From: Calvatia gigantea
Taxonomy: Eukaryota > Basidiomycota > Agaricomycetes > Agaricales > Lycoperdaceae
Length of the DNA: 64,000 nucleotides
Reading direction: 5' to 3'
NCBI GenBank assembly: GCA_025093985.1
Contig: JACAAK010000008.1
Span: 1,674,001 to 1,738,000 of the forward strand
Shown: positions 32,396 through 42,570 of the stretch, piece after piece
Position numbering within the stretch: position 1 is the first letter of the stretch
How the letters are laid out: each line of letters begins with the position of its first letter
Notes under the pieces: generated by a model
What the model saw: only the letters and a program-made list of their open reading frames with translations
Database searches by the model: none
Told to the model about the DNA's origin: nothing
Translations under genes and position numbers: made by a program

Positions 32396-33861
32396 CCTAC
32401 AAGGGGTGTAGCAATATGGACCTGTCCTCTGGGGCAGATCTGTCTATTCTGGGGAAACTGTCCTACCTTTCTGGTGGGCCTTAGCTTCCTTATGTTAGCG
32501 GCTCTAACTTGCTTTGCACGAGGGCTGTGTGTGCCATCACTGGTCATGCACCAATTGGATTGTACAGAGTACGGTTCTTTCCTAATGAAGCCATTGGCTG
32601 TCAGTGTGGCACCGCTCTTGAGGGGTGCTATCACATCTTCATCTGCTGTCCCCTCTATAAGAGGGACCTGGACAGACCTTCTCAGACCATTTGTGAGCTG
32701 ATCGATTTTCTGGAGGTGAACCCTAGGATGTTCACCTTCAGACCAGATAATGCAGGTATCAGGTGAGTCAGTGTGCATAGGAGGCTCATGCCAAGTCTCT
32801 CCTCTTCTGGCCTGCCGGGCTGGGAAGTCATAAGGAAACAGGGGTGGGTCGGCCACCGTTGCTGCTGAGTCCGCCTCCTGAGGGACGATCAGAGCACCGT
32901 TGCTGCGCGACGATGTGTCACTGGGTGTACACCACAAGACCTGGGCAACTGGGTCTTCTTCAGTGTGATGGGCACTTCAGGGAACCGGGGGATTTAGCAA
33001 GTAGGGGGCGGTCTGGTCTGGTCTGGGTTAGCGCTTGGGTTGGGTTGGGTTGCCGCTGAATAGTAGATTGCTCTTAACTCATCGGACTTTGTAGCTAGGG
33101 GATTTGTACTCTACTACATGCGGACTGCGATCAGGCACCGCATTATAAATTGGCGCAAGCCTTGATTTAAAAAAAAAAAAAAAAAAAAAGGAAACAGGGG
33201 TGGGGTCTCTGGGGGGTTCTTCTAGGTTCATCCTGGTGGTTCTCCTTTCCTGGGGCTTGCCAGTGGTGGTCTGGGGACAGAAGGATTAAAATAACAGGGG
33301 TGGGGTCCCTGGGTGGCATGGCAGATTCGTCCTGCCTGCCGCTTTCCTGGCCTGGAGCTTTTGTGATGCATCAGGTTTCTACCCTTGCTTCTGGGTTGCT
33401 GCAGGTTTGCTCTGGGCAGATACCCTTCAGTTTGGGGGATTGGGGGTCAGGGGGCTCCAAGCGTGGGCTCTCTGTGCTGGCTTCCCTTATTGTATTTGTC
33501 TCCTTTCAGGTGCTTGGCTGCCGCCACTGCTGGGCCCACCACTTGTGGGATAGTTAGGACACTGCTACTGAACTCTGCTCAACTGCAGTGTGTCACTGGG
33601 TGCACACCACAAGACCTGGGCAACTGGGTCTTCTACAGTATGATGGGCATTTTAGGAAACCAGGGGACTTAGTAAGTAGGGGGTGGTTTGGTCTGGTCTG
33701 GGTTCACGCTTGGGTTGGGTTAGGCTACTTGTGAAAGCTAGATTACTCTTAACTCATTGGACTTTGTAGTTAGGGGGTTTGTACTCTGCTACATGTGGAC
33801 TGCAATCGGGCACTGTGTTATAAATTAGTGCAAGCCTTGATATAAAAAAAAAAAAAAAAAA
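32396..33861 (+). mobile_element. LN10: diverged sense LINE 3' end
   Basis: ORF2 C-terminus 32396-32766 (CQCGTALEGCYHIFICCP knuckle, stop near 32764), then 3' UTR 32767-33842 and A-run 33843-33861. Split by LN11 with a ~15-17-bp TSD. Strongly CpG-poor compared with LN3. Confidence 0.88.
32849..33189 (+). mobile_element. LN11: 341-bp LINE 3' end nested in LN10
   Basis: Only the last ~320 bp of the 3' UTR plus an A-run (33169-33189). Flanked by GGAAACAGGGGTGGG (ending 32848 and starting 33190). Non-coding. Confidence 0.9.
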
Positions 33862-34013
33862 GAGGATAGAGATTAATGTGGAAAACAGGATATCAGCCTG
33901 ACTGACAGAAAGAATGAAGAGCATTCCAATGCAGCCAGACTAAGGTAATGATGACTACAAGTGGGGGAAGCAGGTGAGAGTGGGCAAATGTGCATGAGTT
34001 ATAACATATCTCC
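33862..34013. other. 152-bp stretch with nothing recognised
   Basis: AT-rich, between the LN10 A-run and the start of G1 pol. It may be a decayed part of G1 or original flank; no motif seen. Confidence 0.4.
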
Positions 34014-35361
34014 AAACCCTAAGTTATGAGAAGAAATCCTCCAGCAATACCACAACACCCCCAATATAGGACACCTAGGATGACATAGGATGATAGAACT
34101 AATCACCCATGATTATTGGTGGCTGACTATATAAAGGGACATAAAAAAATACACCTGGGGCTGTCAAATGTGTTAAAGAAATAAACTGAGAACAACACTG
34201 CTCAAGTCGCCACTACACTCCTTTCTAGTACCAAATGGTCCATGGGAAGAAATCAGCATTGATATGATCAGACCCTTACCACTATCAGAAGGAAAAGATG
34301 CAATACTAGTCATTATTAACTGATTCACAAAAATGATATGACTCATAGCAACAACAATAGATGTTACATCTAAAGATGTTGCATGAATCTATCGTGATGA
34401 AATATGGAAGCTACATGGGCTGCCAAGGAAAGTACTCAGTGACCACAGACTCCAGTTTGCATCAGAATTCACAAAGGAGTTGTTCAAGGGGCTTAGCATA
34501 GAATGTAACCTGTCAATGGCATATCACCCACAGACCAATGGGCAAACTGAACATATTAACAGAGAAGTGGAGACCTACATCCACCTATACTGCAACTATG
34601 ACCAGAACGACTGGGCTGACTGGCTACCAATAGCAGAATTCCACTATAATGACAAACAACATAGAGGAACAGAAGAGACACCATTTTTCCTCAACTATGG
34701 AAGGCACCTGTGGAAAGGGAAGAATGGCGATACAACAAACAATCCCACAGCCACAGAATTCTTGAAACACCTGCAGAATGCCTAAGCTAATGCCTCAGCA
34801 GCACTATGGCAGTATCAGGAAAAGATGAAACAGCAGCATGACAATAGCAAGCTCCATATCAGAACATACCAAGTTGGTGACAAAGTGTGGCTTGAAAACA
34901 CAAACATCCATACCAATCAGACATCAAAGAAGCTAGGCCAAAAGTAGTATGGGCCTTTCCTTATTAAGGAAAAAATAGGAAATGCAGCATATCAGCTTAA
35001 CCTGCCAGAAGGATGGGCCATCCATGATATTTTTAATGAACAACTCCTGACACAGGCACACTAAGCTGAGTTCCTGAGCCAAAGGAAAGCACCAGTGCCA
35101 GACCTGATCATCATCAACAATGAAGAAGAATATGAAGTAGATAAGATCTGAGAATAAAAAAAGTGTGAATGGGGCTATTAATTCCTAGTACACTGGAAAG
35201 GCTATAAGAATGAAGAAGATATGTAGACTGCAGAGTCCAGTCTAGGAAATGTGAAAGAAGCTGTATAGGACTACCTGAATAGGCATCCAGAGGATACCTA
35301 TAAAAAGGGGGGCAAAAAACCCAGAAAACTCAGAAAACCACATAACAACTCAACTAGCTGA
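34014..35361 (+). pseudogene. G1 pol fragment: integrase and chromodomain
   Basis: Reads NPKL, the zinc-binding HHCC region, GPWEEISIDMI, KVLSDHRLQFASEF, AYHPQTNGQTEHINREVE (integrase D-D-E core), the GPF module (KYGPFLIKEK region) and EEYEV...FLVHWKGYKNEEDM, a chromodomain. In chromoviruses the chromodomain directs integration to heterochromatin marks. At least ten in-frame stops replace Gln, Trp or Arg codons. The terminal stop is TGA at 35359-35361. Confidence 0.85.
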
Positions 35362-35367
35362 ACAAAT

Positions 35368-36913
35368 ATGCCTGCCTCCCAATCCAGCCACATTACCATT
35401 GCCTCCCTTGTCCACCCCAACCCTACTAGAATCTTGTCTGTACCCCTTTCCCCCCCAGGAAACAACAAAGCTTCCACTCCAAGCAGTACCCACTTCAATA
35501 TGGCTACAACCCCATCACCAGCCCAGAAGCTCCTTGAAGACCTGCTCAAGGATGTCAATGACACCACCAATGAAGAGCTAGCCACCATCACCATCCAGAA
35601 CCAAAGGCTGAACACCAACCACCTCATTACACTCACCACTGCCTGCATTACCTTTACAGACATGTACACTGGGTTTGAAAATGCCTCAGCATCAACTAGT
35701 CAATATATCCCCACCATCTTCTAAGCACTTAGTCAATCCTCACTCACCCCAACTGAACAAACTCACATTGACAGTTTACATAGTAGAATTGACCTTGCTA
35801 TCAAAGTGTTCAAAGGTATTAACATTTCCAAAATCTTTCTAAAACTAAGGAACATTGCCTCTAGCCTGCTTGGTAGAGACACCACTCCTGACAATTCTAT
35901 CACTGAGGAGTTCATCAACAGAATTCACAGCACTCTCAAGGAATTGTATGATACTGTCAGGCCCCCACCCACCTCTAACGTCTGAACCAGAACTCTCATG
36001 GATGAAGAAGCTACAGTCTCAATGAAAGAAGAAGTCAATGTCCTACAACATTTCATCAAAACCATCACCCCACCTCAGATTGTCTCAGTTTTTCAACTGT
36101 CCACCTGTTACTGCACTATACTACCTAGCCAAGAATGTGACCCACACTACTGGAACTTGATAGTCAAAAACTATTAGGAGAACTCCACAGTCACTGAGTT
36201 CCCATACAAAGGAGTCCCAGTGTTATGAACTCATGTATTTACTTAGATAATACAAGTTCTAGAACGCCTCAAAGACTAGCTTGTATCTAGACAGGTCTAG
36301 AACATAGCCAGACTTACCTAGAACTTAATATGTATAAATAGCACAGCTTATGTCATAATTCAAAGTCGTACCACTTTGAAGTCGTACCACATTTAAATAC
36401 CATATATAGACAAGTAACATATCAATACAGTATAATACAATAGTACACCATTGTAGTATATAAACCCCTTGACTTGACCAGTAGACCCCATTGTTTCTAC
36501 TTGATTAGGTGGAGACTCAATCTATAACTCTTAACACACTCTTATACTCTGCTCTTAAGATATTGCTTCTAAACTACTAAGTGTACTGCATAAGATGTTA
36601 AGGAGTTATACTCTGAGGATAGACCTCTGATCATAAGACTTTAGAATATCCAAAGTAGTTGTATTACTTTGTCTATTCTTTGAGCCTTCGAGAAGGAGTC
36701 CCCTTTGATATCATCTGTGGATAGATATCAGATAGAATTAGAACAAATTCTATCTCACTATAACATCCAGTCCCTATCCATCAAGACAGCCAAAGCCACT
36801 TACCTGTCTTCTTCATACAATCCAACAGTGGAAAATATCTCATTGGTGCCACCAAGAAGGCACTCGCTGCAGCAGTAGTCCATAGAGACTTCAATGAGCT
36901 TCCTGAGGCATGA
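35368..36913 (+). pseudogene. G1 ORF3 (family-specific third ORF), split by solo LTR
   Basis: Begins MPASQSSHITIASLVHPNP, 6 nt after the pol stop and in the same frame. Without the LTR and its duplicated target it spans 996 bp (331 codons) and ends GKYLIGATKKAL...FNELPEA-stop at 36911-36913. Stops at 35722 (TAA for Gln) and a few later sites break it. Conserved blocks shared with G4, G5 and G6: LVHPNPT, RIHSTL.ELY, DEEATVSMKEEV, FIKTITPPQ, YW..IVKNY. Mostly helical in appearance; no transmembrane segment or known domain recognised, so an envelope protein is unlikely. Function unknown. Confidence 0.75.
36221..36765 (+). repeat. Solo LTR, 545 bp, in G1 ORF3
   Basis: TGTTATGAA...CTATAACA; flanks CCCAG (36216-36220) and TCCAG (36766-36770), a 5-bp TSD with one transition. 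A TATAAATA box lies near 36333, and AAGTCGTACCAC occurs twice near 36365-36392. Confidence 0.85.
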
Positions 36914-36931
36914 AGCTTAATTGGGGGGTAA

Positions 36932-37241
36932 TGTTGTGAATTCCACTGTTTCCATTGTATCATCACACTGTTTCCTATCCCTGTACCTACCATGTACCTG
37001 TTTCAGCTATTCTAGTGTCAGCAGTCTCTAAAGTACTGACTTACATACTACCATGCCATGGTAATCAGATGTTTCATGTAATATCTCCATCTATTCAACT
37101 AGATGGCCTTCCCTGTATTTAAGCATATATACACCTCTTGTATTCAGTATGCTTAACCATCTACAGTTTCTTTGCCCTTACTCGCCCTCAAGTCTTAGCC
37201 TAAGTTACAACCTGAGGTTCAGTCAGACTAAGGTTGTAACA
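36932..37241 (+). repeat. G1 3' LTR, 310 bp
   Basis: TGTTGTGAATTCC...GGTTGTAACA, preceded by the purine tract TTGGGGGGTAA. Related to the 306-308-bp LTRs of G4-G6. It directly abuts G2 pol. Confidence 0.85.
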
Positions 37242-38815
37242 ATGGTTGGTTTTTCTGTGATGCATTTTTTCAGATTGTTGAATACCATTTGATGTTCCAT
37301 GTTCCATTCCCATATGGTCACTCCCTTGAGCTTGTTCAGTAGTCCCACAATTTTACTGAAGTTCTTGATAAAATGTCAGTAGTAGTTGGTGAAACCTAGG
37401 AATCATTCTACTCCCTTGGTGTTTTTGGGTTTGAGCCAGTCCCATACTGCTTTGACTTTTTCTTCCTCCATCTCAATTCTTCCATGTCCTACTTTGACTC
37501 CCAACATTGGGATCTCTTCCACATTGAATATGCATTTGGTCCATTTGAAACACAGGTTATATTGGCTTGCTCATTCTAGAAACCATATCATCTATTCTTT
37601 TAGTTGTTCCTTTGTGTTGCCAGGGATTGTGAAGTCATCCATGTAGTTTACAATATCTCCATTCTGCAGGAGGTTGCAAAAGATACTTGTCATCATATGG
37701 AAAAAGGTTCCAGGAGAGTTGCTTAATTCAAAGTATATGACCATTGGTTCAAAGAGTCCCTCATTGGTGAGGAATGTTACCTTCCATTCATTTCCTTCTT
37801 TGATTCTGACATTGTTGTAGCCCCAAATGATGTCTAGCTTGTTGAAATACTTTGCTTTGCCCAGTTTGTCAATAACTTCTCCAATTCTTGGTAGTGGGGT
37901 TTTGTCTTTAATCACTATGTTGTTTAGCTGTTGGTAGTCTTGGATTAACCTTTTGGATCCATCCTTCTTTGGAATAAAGAAGGTGGGTGCTGCATATGGG
38001 GATTTCAAAGGTCTTATTTGTCCTGATTTGAGATTCTCTTTAATAAAGGCTTGGAGTTCATCTTGCTCTTTGACTATTATGTTGTATATACCAGCATTTA
38101 TTTCCTTTGGGGCATTATCCATTAGGACTATTTCATAGTCTCATTCTGTTTGTTCCAGGAGTTTGTCAAATGTTGTTTTGTTAAATAGATGTACTGTATG
38201 AATGGTTGTATATAGTCAGATAGGTCCTCTGGCTTAGCTGGGTCTGGTTCATCTTCTTCTTCCCATAGGTCTTCTGTAGTAACTATGCCTTGTATTTTGT
38301 CCATAATATGAATGTTCTGATGTGGGAATTGGCAACTCAATGGGCATTGGGTGAACTTGATTTCTCCTATGTTCTAGTCTACCTCAGGGTTATGTTTGAC
38401 TAACCAGTTGTGTCCTAGAAATATTTTGGCTCTATCTTGTAGTTGTATGACTGATGCCTCGATTCTTTCTTTGTGCCCTTGGATGTTCATTTTGATAGTT
38501 GCTGTCTCCATTACTTTTCCTCCTTGGTTTGGTGTTCCATCTGCATTTAGTACCAAGATTTGTTGCCCTAGTTTCCATGTGGGGATGTTTTCTTCATTGA
38601 CCAGTTTTTTGCTAATGCTGCTGGTAGTGTACCCTGAGTTTATGATCATATTTACTGTGACCATTTTTCCTGCAGTCTAGATATCTCCTTTCAGGTTTAG
38701 TTTGCACTTTTATTTCTGAGGAATTGTGTAAAATTTGTCTAATGTCCTAGGTACAAGTTTCTTGACTCTCAGGGCAGTGTTTGCCCAGAGTCCTTGGAAA
38801 AATCCTTCTTTTCTT
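37242..38815 (-). pseudogene. G2 pol fragment: protease and reverse transcriptase
   Basis: Protease region IINSGYTTSSISKKLV (the catalytic Asp of D-S-G reads Asn), then FLGHNWLVKHNPEVD, the RT blocks FFIPKKDGSKRLIQDYQQLN, FNKLDIIWGYNNVRI, LSNSPGTF and NYMDDF (catalytic pair intact). RNase H begins near the left end. Isolated stops and losses break the frame. Confidence 0.85.
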
Positions 38816-39957
38816 TTGGTTCAGCTTCTTTTACTCCTCAGATTTGTGCTTTTTTAGGTGTGGTGCAGGCCTTTGTAATGTGACCAGTCTTGCCACAGTT
38901 ATAGTAAGTTAGCTCCTTAAGTTTCTTGCAGTCTTTGGCTATATGTCTAAAGATACTGCAATTGTAGCATTTGGGTTCTCCTTTGGCATTAAAGACATGG
39001 CACCTGCTTCCTATCTCCATGGGTTCTTCTATACCTCTGTATATAGTTTCCATGCTAGTCTTCTTGTCTCTGCAGTACTCCAATGCTTTATACCCTTGTC
39101 CAATGGAAAGTATAGCTTCTTTCCATTCAGCATATATGTCTGGTCTGGTAACAGGTGGGTAACCTGTGATTGTGTGGATGATATCCTGTTGGGCATTCTT
39201 CTTCGAGTAGGAATGTAGTATGCTTATTGTCAGTTTTCACCTTGCTTTTTAGGACTTTGAACTCAATCAGGTAGTTGGTGGTGTTTCAGTTTCCCTGTTT
39301 GAATTTCTTGATTTGCCATTCTACCTTGCTGTTTGATGTATTGTCTAAGAAGGTTCTCTTGAAGTCTTCTGAGAACACCTTCTAATTTACTAAGTTTTCT
39401 CCATCTAAAATTTGTGGTACTTTCATAGCTGTATAAGCCCCTGCTATTCCTTCTTGCAGTCTGGCTAGAACTGCTATGGCCTTATCATCAGCTGTGCTAA
39501 TCTTATTGAACTTCATGAAGAGTGTCATGGCTCTCCACCAATCATCAAATTTGGTGCAGGTTCTATCAAAGAATCCAGGGTCTGGTACTAGGCCTTTTCC
39601 ACTGGAAGCTAGTATGGGTACTATGGCATTGTTGGTCATGTTTAAGTCAGTGTCTGAGTTGGTTTCTATTTTTCCTGAGCTTGATTCTGATTCTGTCTCA
39701 TCTAAGTTGGATTCCTCCTGTTCTTGTATTGGGTTCTCCTGGTGTGCTAACTCTTTTTCTGCTAAGTCAAGTTCATTTAGAAGTTCTGATAGTACTTCTT
39801 CTTCTCCTGTTGGGTTTACTCCAGGTTCATCATGTGTTTGTTCAACTAGTTCTGCAGGTACTTCAGGGTTCCCTGCTTCTTCTTTGTCTGATGTTTCTGA
39901 CTTGTCATCTGTAACTTCAAGGTTCAGTTCTCTATATTTGTCTGGGTTTGAGCTCAT
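38816..39957 (-). pseudogene. G2 gag
   Basis: MSSNPDKYRELNLEVTDDKSETSD, an acidic N-terminus, then DDWWRAMTLFMKFNKI...VLARLQ capsid-like region. A stop in the middle (near 39380) interrupts it, and the C-terminus has two CCHC knuckles (CYNCSIFRHIAKDC and YYNCGKTGHITKAC; the first Cys of the second is Tyr). Nucleocapsid role by family. The usual gag stop is absent here (SGQTL instead). Confidence 0.8.
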
Positions 39958-40037
39958 ATACTAGCTCTTAGGTTCATCATTGTTCAGGCCTGTTTCAGCC
40001 TACTCCTTGCAAAGTGAGGTGGGGACACTTAACCAAA

Positions 40038-40328
40038 TGTTATGGCCTTAGTTTGACAAGACCTCAGGTTGAAACCTAGGCTTAAGACTTGAGGGCAAGT
40101 AAGGAGGAAAGAATCAGGTAGTTAAGCATACCAAATACAGGAATGTGTATGTACACTTAAATACTAAGGAGCATCCAGTTGAATGGATGGGACTATTACA
40201 TAAAGCATCCAGTGACAATGGTGCAGTAGTTGGATGTTGCTTGGACAAGAATAGGTGAAACAGGTATGCTAGTAGTAGGAAATGCAGATGAGTATGGTGA
40301 TGCAGTGGAAACAGTGAAAACCATAACA
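40038..40328 (-). repeat. G2 5' LTR, 291 bp
   Basis: On minus TGTTATGGTTTTCACTG...AAGGCCATAACA, followed on minus by TTTGGTTAAGTGTCCCC; PBS candidate TGGTTAAG starts two bases after the LTR, as in all full copies. Confidence 0.85.
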
Positions 40329-40470
40329 GGCTATGGCTATATGTATTTTGTTTTTTTGATAGGATTGATATCCCCAGGTGTACCTCCTTACATCCTTTTA
40401 TATCATCAGCCACCAGTAATCTCTGGTGATGAGTTTCCTCATCCTGTATTGTCCTGGGTGCCCTATATCT
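40329..40470. other. 142-bp spacer between two divergent LTRs
   Basis: AT-rich sequence between G2 and G3 LTRs. An antisense frame (APRTIQDEETHHQRLLV) lies here but is too short to assign. Nothing recognised. Confidence 0.4.
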
Positions 40471-40769
40471 TGTTGTGGTTTTCACTGCCTCCATTATATC
40501 ACCATACTCATCTCCATTCTCAATGCATGTTTCACCTATTTCTATCAAGCAATCTCCAAGTATTGACTCATATACACTACTACACTATAGTTATTGGATG
40601 TTTCATGTAGTTACCTCCATCTATTCAACTGGATGCTCCTTCATACTTAAGCATACATACACACTTCTGTATTCAGTATGCTTAACCACTTAGTTCTTTT
40701 CCCTTTACTCACCCTCAAATCTTAAGCCTAAGTTTCAACCTGAGGTCTTGTCAGACTAAGGCCATAACA
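40471..40769 (+). repeat. G3 5' LTR, 299 bp
   Basis: TGTTGTGGTTTTCACTG...AAGGCCATAACA. Followed by TTTGGTTAAGTGTCCCC (primer site) and an ~80-bp leader to the gag ATG at 40849. It is an inverted partner of the G2 LTR, 142 bp away. Confidence 0.88.
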
Positions 40770-40848
40770 TTTGGTTAAGTGTCCCCACCTCACCTTGTAG
40801 GAGTAGGTTAAAATAGACCTGAACAAACAATGACCCAGAAGCCAGTAT

Positions 40849-41247
40849 ATGAGCTCAAACCCAGATGAATACAGAGAACTGAACCTTGAAGTCATGGATA
40901 ATGAATCAGAAACATCAGACAAAGAAGAAACAGGGAACCCCAAAGTACCTGCTAAACTAGAAGAACAAACACACAATGAATCCAGAGCAAATCCAACAGG
41001 AGAAGAAGAAGTATTATTAGAATTTCTAAACAAACTCAACTTAGCAGAAGAAGAGTTAGTGCACTAGGAGAACCCAACACAAGAACAGGAGGAATCTGAC
41101 TCAGATGAAACTGAATCAGAATCAAGCTCAGACACCAACTCAAACATGACTGACAACACTGTAGTACCTGCATCAACACCTAGTGGGGAAGGCCTAGTAC
41201 CAGACCCCAGGTTTTTCGATGGCACCTGCTCCAAATTTGACAACTGG
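40849..41247 (+). pseudogene. G3 gag, N-terminal part
   Basis: MSSNPDEYRELNLEVMDNESETSD, acidic; TAG at 41065-41067 (Gln codon in G6), then EQEESDSDETESES... to FFDGTCSKFDNW, where G4 has inserted. Continues at 47595. Confidence 0.85.
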
Positions 41248-41555
41248 TGTTACAACCTTAGTCTGAGTTAACCTCAGGTTGCAACTTTGGGCTAAGACTT
41301 AAGGGCGAATAAGGGGAGGAAAACAAGAGATGGTTAAGCATACTGAATACAGTGGATATATGTATGCTTAAATACAGGGAGTCACCCAGTTGAATGGATG
41401 GGATTACTACATGAAATGTCTGATCAGGTTGGTGCAGTAGTTAGTATGAGTCATAGCCAGAGATTGCTCGACAGGAATAGGTGAAATAGATATACTAGCA
41501 GTATAGAAATGCAGACATTGATGGAGTATGATGTGATCAGTAAAAAACCATAACA
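41248..41555 (-). repeat. G4 3' LTR, 308 bp
   Basis: Plus-strand TGTTACAACC...CCATAACA. Directly to its right is the C-run complementary to the polypurine tract (ATACCCCCCAATTTGG). Confidence 0.92.
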
Positions 41556-41580
41556 ATACCCCCCAATTTGGCTTCATGCC

Positions 41581-42564
41581 TCAGGAAGCTTTGTCAAAGT
41601 CACCATTGACTATGGCAGAGGTGAGGGCCTTCTTGGTGGCTCCAATAAGGTACTTTCCATCGTTCAATCATACAAAGAAGATGGGCAAGTGGCTTCTTCC
41701 ATCCTAATGGATAGGGACTAGGACGCCATTGAATGGGAAGTTGGTCATGGTAGAGTTGTCCCAATAGTTCTTGACTATTGTTCTCCAATAGTGTTGGTCC
41801 TTTTCTTGTCCTGGTAACACAGTACAGAATCTTGCAGAAGGGAGAAAAACTGATATGAGTTGTGGTGGAGTGATGGTCTTTATGAAACAGCAGAGTGAGT
41901 TAACTTCTTCCTTCATGGAGACGGTTGTTTCTTCATCCATGGGTATGTTGGATCGGGTCAGTGGCATGGGGTTGATTGTATTGTGTAGCTCAGAGAGGGT
42001 ACTATGGATCCTGTTGATGAGGGCATCAATCTCAGGATCTTCTGTGGTCTTGTCATGTCTAAGTAGGTTCATTGCTACATTGGTAAGTTCTAGGAATATG
42101 TCAGCAATATCGAGGTGTTTGAATACTTCAAGTCCGAGGTCGATGTGGTTGTGGAGGCTGTGGACACAGTCTTGTTCACTGGGTGTGAGTGTAGATTGGT
42201 CTAAGGCTTGGAAGATGGCAGGAATGTGCTGGTTGGTGGATGAGGATGCATTGGTGAACCCTGCATACATGTTGGTGAAGGTGATGCATGTAGTGGCTAG
42301 GGCAATGTGTTGGTTGATGACTAGTCACTTGTTTTGAGCAGTGATGGTTTCTATTTCACTGTTGGTAGCTTTGTCAATGTCTTTCAGTAGGGATTCAAGG
42401 AGTCTTTGCACTGGGGACAGTGTGGTGGCAAGGTTGTAACAAGTACCCTGGAAGGCGGGTGCTTGGCTACTGCCTGGTTCTGGGAGGGGAATGGAGGAGA
42501 TTGTGGTTGGGTTGGGGTGGATGAGGGAGCGGATAGTGACATAGTTGGCTTGGGAGGAAGGCAT
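41581..42564 (-). pseudogene. G4 ORF3
   Basis: 984 bp, 327 codons, MPSSQANYVTIRSLIHPNPTT to VNGDFDKAS-stop. Starts 6 nt after the pol TAG, same frame. A stop near 42325 (after ITAQNK) and two near the C-terminus interrupt it, but no indel disturbs the frame. Shared blocks: RIHSTLSELHNTI, DEETTVSMKEEV, FIKTITPPQ, HYWRTIVKNYW, GKYLIGATKKAL. Unknown function; it lies between pol and the polypurine tract, where env or accessory ORFs occur in other Ty3/gypsy lineages. Confidence 0.8.
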
Positions 42565-42570
42565 GTCTGG

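Larger units (their letters stand above)
34014..37241 (+). mobile_element. G1: 5'-truncated chromovirus (Ty3/gypsy), sense
   Basis: Starts in the integrase region, then chromodomain, ORF3, polypurine tract (about 36920-36931) and 3' LTR (36932-37241). Belongs to the same family as G2-G7 but to a diverged subfamily. Interrupted by a solo LTR at 36221-36765. Confidence 0.88.
37242..40328 (-). mobile_element. G2: antisense chromovirus, 3'-truncated
   Basis: 5' LTR 40038-40328 (TGTTATGG...CCATAACA when read on plus), leader with a TGGTTAAG primer site, gag and the first half of pol; cut at 37242 in the RNase H region by G1. Confidence 0.85.

Noticed and set aside
35368..36913. ORF3 as an envelope gene
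   Set aside because: No signal peptide, transmembrane segment or Cys-rich ectodomain pattern in any copy.
39476..39964. Ser/Val-rich plus-strand frames opposite gag (also at 55399, 61577, 63729)
   Set aside because: Shadow frames of the antisense gag; hydrophobicity follows from complementing Glu/Asp/Lys codons.
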